Below, piece by piece: positions 20,319-23,407 of a stretch of DNA of 23,407 bases. The DNA is from Chara braunii. Lineage: Eukaryota; Streptophyta; Charophyceae; Charales; Characeae. Position numbers and translations under genes: made by a program. Location: contig BFEA01000035.1 in assembly GCA_003427395.1 (NCBI GenBank), forward strand, positions 4,612,353-4,635,759. The letters run 5' to 3'. The first letter of the stretch is position 1. Each line of letters starts with the position of its first letter. The notes under the pieces were generated by a model that was given only the letters and a program-made list of their open reading frames with translations, was not told the DNA's origin and did no database searches.

Positions 20319-20532
20319 GGGAATAGGTACCCCACTTGGTTGTACTGTCCTGTACATTGGTGTGTTGCACTGCATTGGCGTTCATGTTGGCGGCCCGCCG
20401 ACCCTCCGACCTACCCAGGGTCAATATCGGGTCTCGTTTAGGCGCATTCCTTTACGTAGGTCGCCCTTGGTTCACTCGGTCGCTTAACTAGGGGGCCTAT
20501 CCGCCTATCACCCTGCGAGCTTGCTACATGTC

Positions 20533-20546
20533 GGCTCTAATACCAA
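20533..20546 (-). promoter_or_regulatory. Primer-binding site, initiator tRNA-Met type
   Basis: The minus strand reads TTGGTATTAGAGCC, differing by one transition from TTGGTATCAGAGC, the usual site complementary to initiator tRNA-Met. It is preceded by GGGCGTGAGG, which resembles a GGGYGTGACA-type LTR end with its last two bases changed. It lies ~110-150 bp upstream of the gag start. Confidence 0.8.
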
Positions 20547-20548
20547 CC

Positions 20549-22260
20549 TCACGCCCAGCGCGACTCCCTGATTGGAGTGGGATGGGGGCCCGAAAGTGCG
20601 AAAAAAGGGGTGTGCCAAGGATTTTAGGATAGTGGGGGTGGAGTTCTAGGTTAGAACTGAAATCTCATGTGGCAAGCCTTAGGGGCAGTTATGCGAGATA
20701 GCAAGCGCGAACCGCGTCCGACTTTGATGCCTTGGGGGATGTCATCGCCATCCTTGTGAGTTTCGTTATCGAGGTTAGGCTCGAATTTGGTGAACTGGCG
20801 GAACGCTATGTGTGTCGCGTTGCCTAACCAATTGCCAGCGTCGCTTGTGACAAGCTTCCGAGTCGGACGAAGCGGGCCTAAGGCGCAGGCTGTGTGCTCG
20901 CTGTTCGGTCTCAGTTCGGGTTTGTCGAACGAACCCCGCGGCTCAGTACTCGTTGTCCTGCTGGCACTAAGAGCACGGGATTCAACGCCTGTAGGGGACG
21001 AGCGCGTGCCATGGGGCCGCCGTCAGGCAATGAAAAGGCAATACGAGGCGGTAGGGAGCGAAGTCTGTCTCAATGATTACGACAACGGGCTCGACGATGA
21101 CGTGGCTTACGTGTGAGCTGGGAAACTGGGAGGGAAAAGGGATCGCACTTAAGGCCCGTTCAATGTCCCTCTCACAGACACGTTCGTTTCCCATCCGAAA
21201 GGGGAATTTTGGAGGGTTGGGGCGGGGTTGTGCGAGAAGACAGGCGTTCTTCCACTCCCAGTATTCTCGGAACCGTCGGTGTCTCTGGCTTTCCCGATCC
21301 CGTGACGTGGAAGGGAGTCCCATCATCCATGCTATCGTAATTTTGCGAGTTTAGACATGGACTCGAGCACGGGTCTTGTAGACGCGCATGTAGGTGATGT
21401 CCGTTTTGATCGAGCCTGCACGAATGCGCACAAGACCACGTTTGTGATCAGTTGGATCGGATCAACTTACTATCCCTTTGGTTGGGACTCGGGAGATCGT
21501 CTGATCCATCGCCATGCTAGCCTGTGCGCGCATCAAGAAACAGACACTAGGAAGGCAATCTGCGGGCAATGACACGTTTGAATCAGCCATCCACTTACCC
21601 TCCACTGCCTCTAGAGCATACATCAGCCGGGACCGCCGAGTGTTCGTTAGATTCTCCTTTTTGTCCAAAAGGGAACGGGAAACTGACATGCATACTCAGG
21701 TATCAATCGAACTCATGCATCAATCAAACTCGAGGGCTGTGCAAATCTCTAAAAAAGCATAAACGAGAGATCGACAAAGGTTTGCGCATCAAGCCATGTC
21801 ACCAAGGAAGCCTACATCATCATAACCCAAGCTCACCGGGGTCACGCGCAGACAATCGCCGTGCCCGATCTCACCATACCGCAATGAAACAGGAGTGAGG
21901 GGGGAGAAAATCAAACCGATGACTAAAAAAAAAAAACACGAACCAGGGGTACTCATGAGTAAGAGAGGACCGACGCCACTTATTAAAACTACATACTCGA
22001 GAAAAAGAAGGACACCATCCCACACATAAGATCCGAAGGTTGGCAATTCCGTAATATGCATGAGGAACGCATACAACCTGAGCGCAGAATGGGGACTAGA
22101 AAGTGACGAAATTTGGGTTAAACTAGTCATCCAAAGATTGCCTGAGGAGGGGTGAGGGAAGCGCGCGAGATCATTCCACAGAATCCACACACACCATAAG
22201 CAAAAAATCCAAAATGATTCGCAAGAAGATCGAAAACGGCTGTAACAAGATCGGCCAAGG
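20549..22260 (-). other. Presumed 5' LTR of the gypsy element plus unresolved sequence
   Basis: The first part must be LTR because it abuts a primer-binding site on its internal side. I could not find a convincing TG start on the minus strand, so the right boundary is unknown. No second LTR copy is in the window to align with. Open frames here (for example 20787-21116 plus, 21789-22310 minus) have no recognisable domain. Confidence 0.45.
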
Positions 22261-22313
22261 TTGAAATCAAAATTTATACAGAGGGTTAGAGAAGGTATCA
22301 TCCCACACACACA

Positions 22314-22332
22314 TCTCTCTCTCTCTCTCTCT
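22314..22332. repeat. (TC)n microsatellite
   Basis: A CT dinucleotide run directly after a short CA run. Confidence 0.85.
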
Positions 22333-22948
22333 TTCTCTCCACGCTACATCACCTCTGATGCGGGCAGTTCGTCGCGTCGCACCAACACCGAGTCGTCACC
22401 CTGCTTAGTCCGAGTACGCAAGCCAAGTTCGCCCGTGCGTCACAGTCCGTCGTGGCCCGCACGTCAACCCCGCCTACCCGGCACCAGCTCGTCGGGTCGC
22501 CTGACTCACTTCTGCTCATCTTCTCACTTACTTGTTAGCCGATCCTCACTAACCACGCTAACTTCCAAATTCTGAGAGAGCAAACTAATTGCGCTTGCAA
22601 AATTTATAGCGTGCATGCTTGCGCGATGAACCGGGGATTATGTCTAAGTGAGGGGAAGGGGAAGAAAAGGAAGTGCCTACACCTGCATGGCCATGCTGCG
22701 GCGTCGGGGACGCAGCCACACTCCACGCATCGATCCGATCATGCGGTCGCTCAGGCCAATTAGAGTGAAGGACGAGGTATGCACGATAGAGGGGAAGAAG
22801 GCGGGGAAACACGACAGAATCAAGGAGTACAGTTACAATCACGCGCACCAAAAATCACAGTTACATGCAGGATTAAGGGCGCGATGCAGTGAGAGCCCAG
22901 TTCCCACTGCGGTGAGAGGCGCGCAGGCAAGAAGCACGGCGCAATAAG

Positions 22949-23050
22949 ATTTTAGAGCACCTAAATTTCTAGTCTAAATCCTATTTGCAAAAAGAATTTC
23001 AGAGCACCTAAATTTCTAGTCTAAATCAAATTTGAAATAAAAACAATTTC
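22949..23050. repeat. ~47-50 bp tandem duplication
   Basis: AGAGCACCTAAATTTCTAG is repeated: the units start with ATTTTAG at 22949 and ATTTCAG at 22996. The beginning of a third (ATTTCAAGAGCCC) is at 23046. Confidence 0.8.
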
Positions 23051-23153
23051 AAGAGCCCGTCATCTGTTGTAAAATTTGAAAACGATATTCCCGTGCGCTA
23101 ATCCCGCCCAAGGCAATATACACAAAGTAATGGGGTTCCAGATTCAGGGGCAG

Positions 23154-23172
23154 AAAAAAAAAAAAAAAAAAA
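23154..23172. repeat. A19 run
   Basis: Nineteen A residues. No target-site duplication or upstream retroposon body was recognised, so it is not called a SINE or LINE tail. Confidence 0.85.
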
Positions 23173-23407
23173 CCATGAAGATCAGAGAGGGGAGAAAAAA
23201 GAGAAACATGAATTCTGCAATGAGCCCAGACGTGATGATACTCGTCAACATTACCAGTCCCTATGATTATCGATCTGCTGANGAAATGACAAACAATCGT
23301 AATATGTGTGATGATAGAATGAGGTGAGAATTATACACAGACGAAGGAGGAGAGAGGGAGAATANACAAAGGAGAGAGAAGAAGACAACAACCCACTTCT
23401 ACTTCGG

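Larger units (their letters stand above)
19285..20424 (-). pseudogene. gag: Decayed Ty3/gypsy gag, cut by the insertion
   Basis: A candidate start lies at 20424 or at the second Met at 20385. One frame carries most of the protein down to about 19690. It includes a gag core (ESVTEYRNRFYMMF at about 20094-20053, then FIDGHRSRTMRAKL) and an Ala/Glu-rich helical region (ELARAKAELAALINKFENMG, about 19830). The frame has several in-frame stops (for example TGA at 20226-20224, and TGA, TAG and TAA between about 19970 and 19915) and a frameshift between about 19690 and 19640. After that, another frame carries a coiled coil (NLMQESKKEQREL) and the CCHC knuckle. The reading is cut at 19284/19285 by the giant element's LTR; frame-open sequence past that point to 19208 is LTR, not gag. 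Confidence 0.8.
19285..20550 (-). mobile_element. Older Ty3/gypsy element interrupted by the giant element
   Basis: On the minus strand the order is LTR end (about 20550), initiator-Met primer-binding site, gag leader, gag with zinc knuckle, then an abrupt end at the giant element's LTR. The rest (protease, reverse transcriptase, integrase) would lie left of the window, beyond the other end of the insertion. The many stops and a frameshift show it is older than its insertion. Confidence 0.8.
22261..23407. other. Intergenic or repeat-derived sequence, no gene recognised
   Basis: It contains a CT microsatellite, a short tandem duplication, a poly-A run and two ambiguous bases (23282, 23365). 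None of the short open frames has a recognisable motif. Confidence 0.5.

Noticed and set aside
21789-22310. 173-codon minus-strand open frame with hydrophobic stretches
   Set aside because: No domain or gene context; the sequence looks LTR-like or intergenic.
23154-23172. Poly-A tail of a SINE or LINE
   Set aside because: No flanking duplication or upstream retroposon body was recognised.

Overview
The window is repeat-rich nuclear DNA from a plant. It contains no host gene that I can support. The evidence for a plant is two primer-binding sites of types common in plant Ty3/gypsy-like elements (one matching tRNA-Asp, one matching initiator tRNA-Met), nested LTR retrotransposons, and C-to-T style decay of coding frames. 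I cannot name the species.

Most of the window (1 to 19284) is one very large LTR retrotransposon on the minus strand. Its 5' LTR spans 12097-19284, about 7.2 kb including a 320-base run of N. It starts TGTCG and ends CGACA when read on either strand. Immediately inside it, two bases away, is a primer-binding site that fits the 3' end of tRNA-Asp (12077-12094). The 3' LTR occupies 1-6075 and runs off the left edge. The internal domain (6076-12096) is only about 6 kb. It holds a leader, a broken gag-like gene (10881 down to 8506) with a capsid-like part, a coiled coil and an RGG-repeat tail, and then about 2.4 kb of non-coding sequence. I see no protease, reverse transcriptase, RNase H or integrase. 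The element is therefore a non-autonomous large retrotransposon derivative of the LARD / TR-GAG kind with unusually long LTRs.

The LTRs are not featureless. Each carries, in the same order, an array of five ~120-124 bp units, a cluster of eight short hairpins sharing one 20-base core, a 23-bp tandem array and a set of four units with hairpins around a CATCAA-type loop. In three of these families the stems differ from unit to unit but remain self-complementary. This pattern, variable stems around constant loops or in constant unit positions, is the most unusual thing in the window.

The large element is inserted, in the same orientation, into the gag gene of an older Ty3/gypsy element. Of that host element the window shows the initiator-Met primer-binding site (20533-20546), a decayed gag with a CCHC zinc knuckle (19427-19468), and the start of its 5' LTR to the right. 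From about 20550 to 23407 I see LTR-like sequence with no resolved right end, then intergenic DNA with a CT microsatellite, a ~47-50 bp tandem duplication and a poly-A run.
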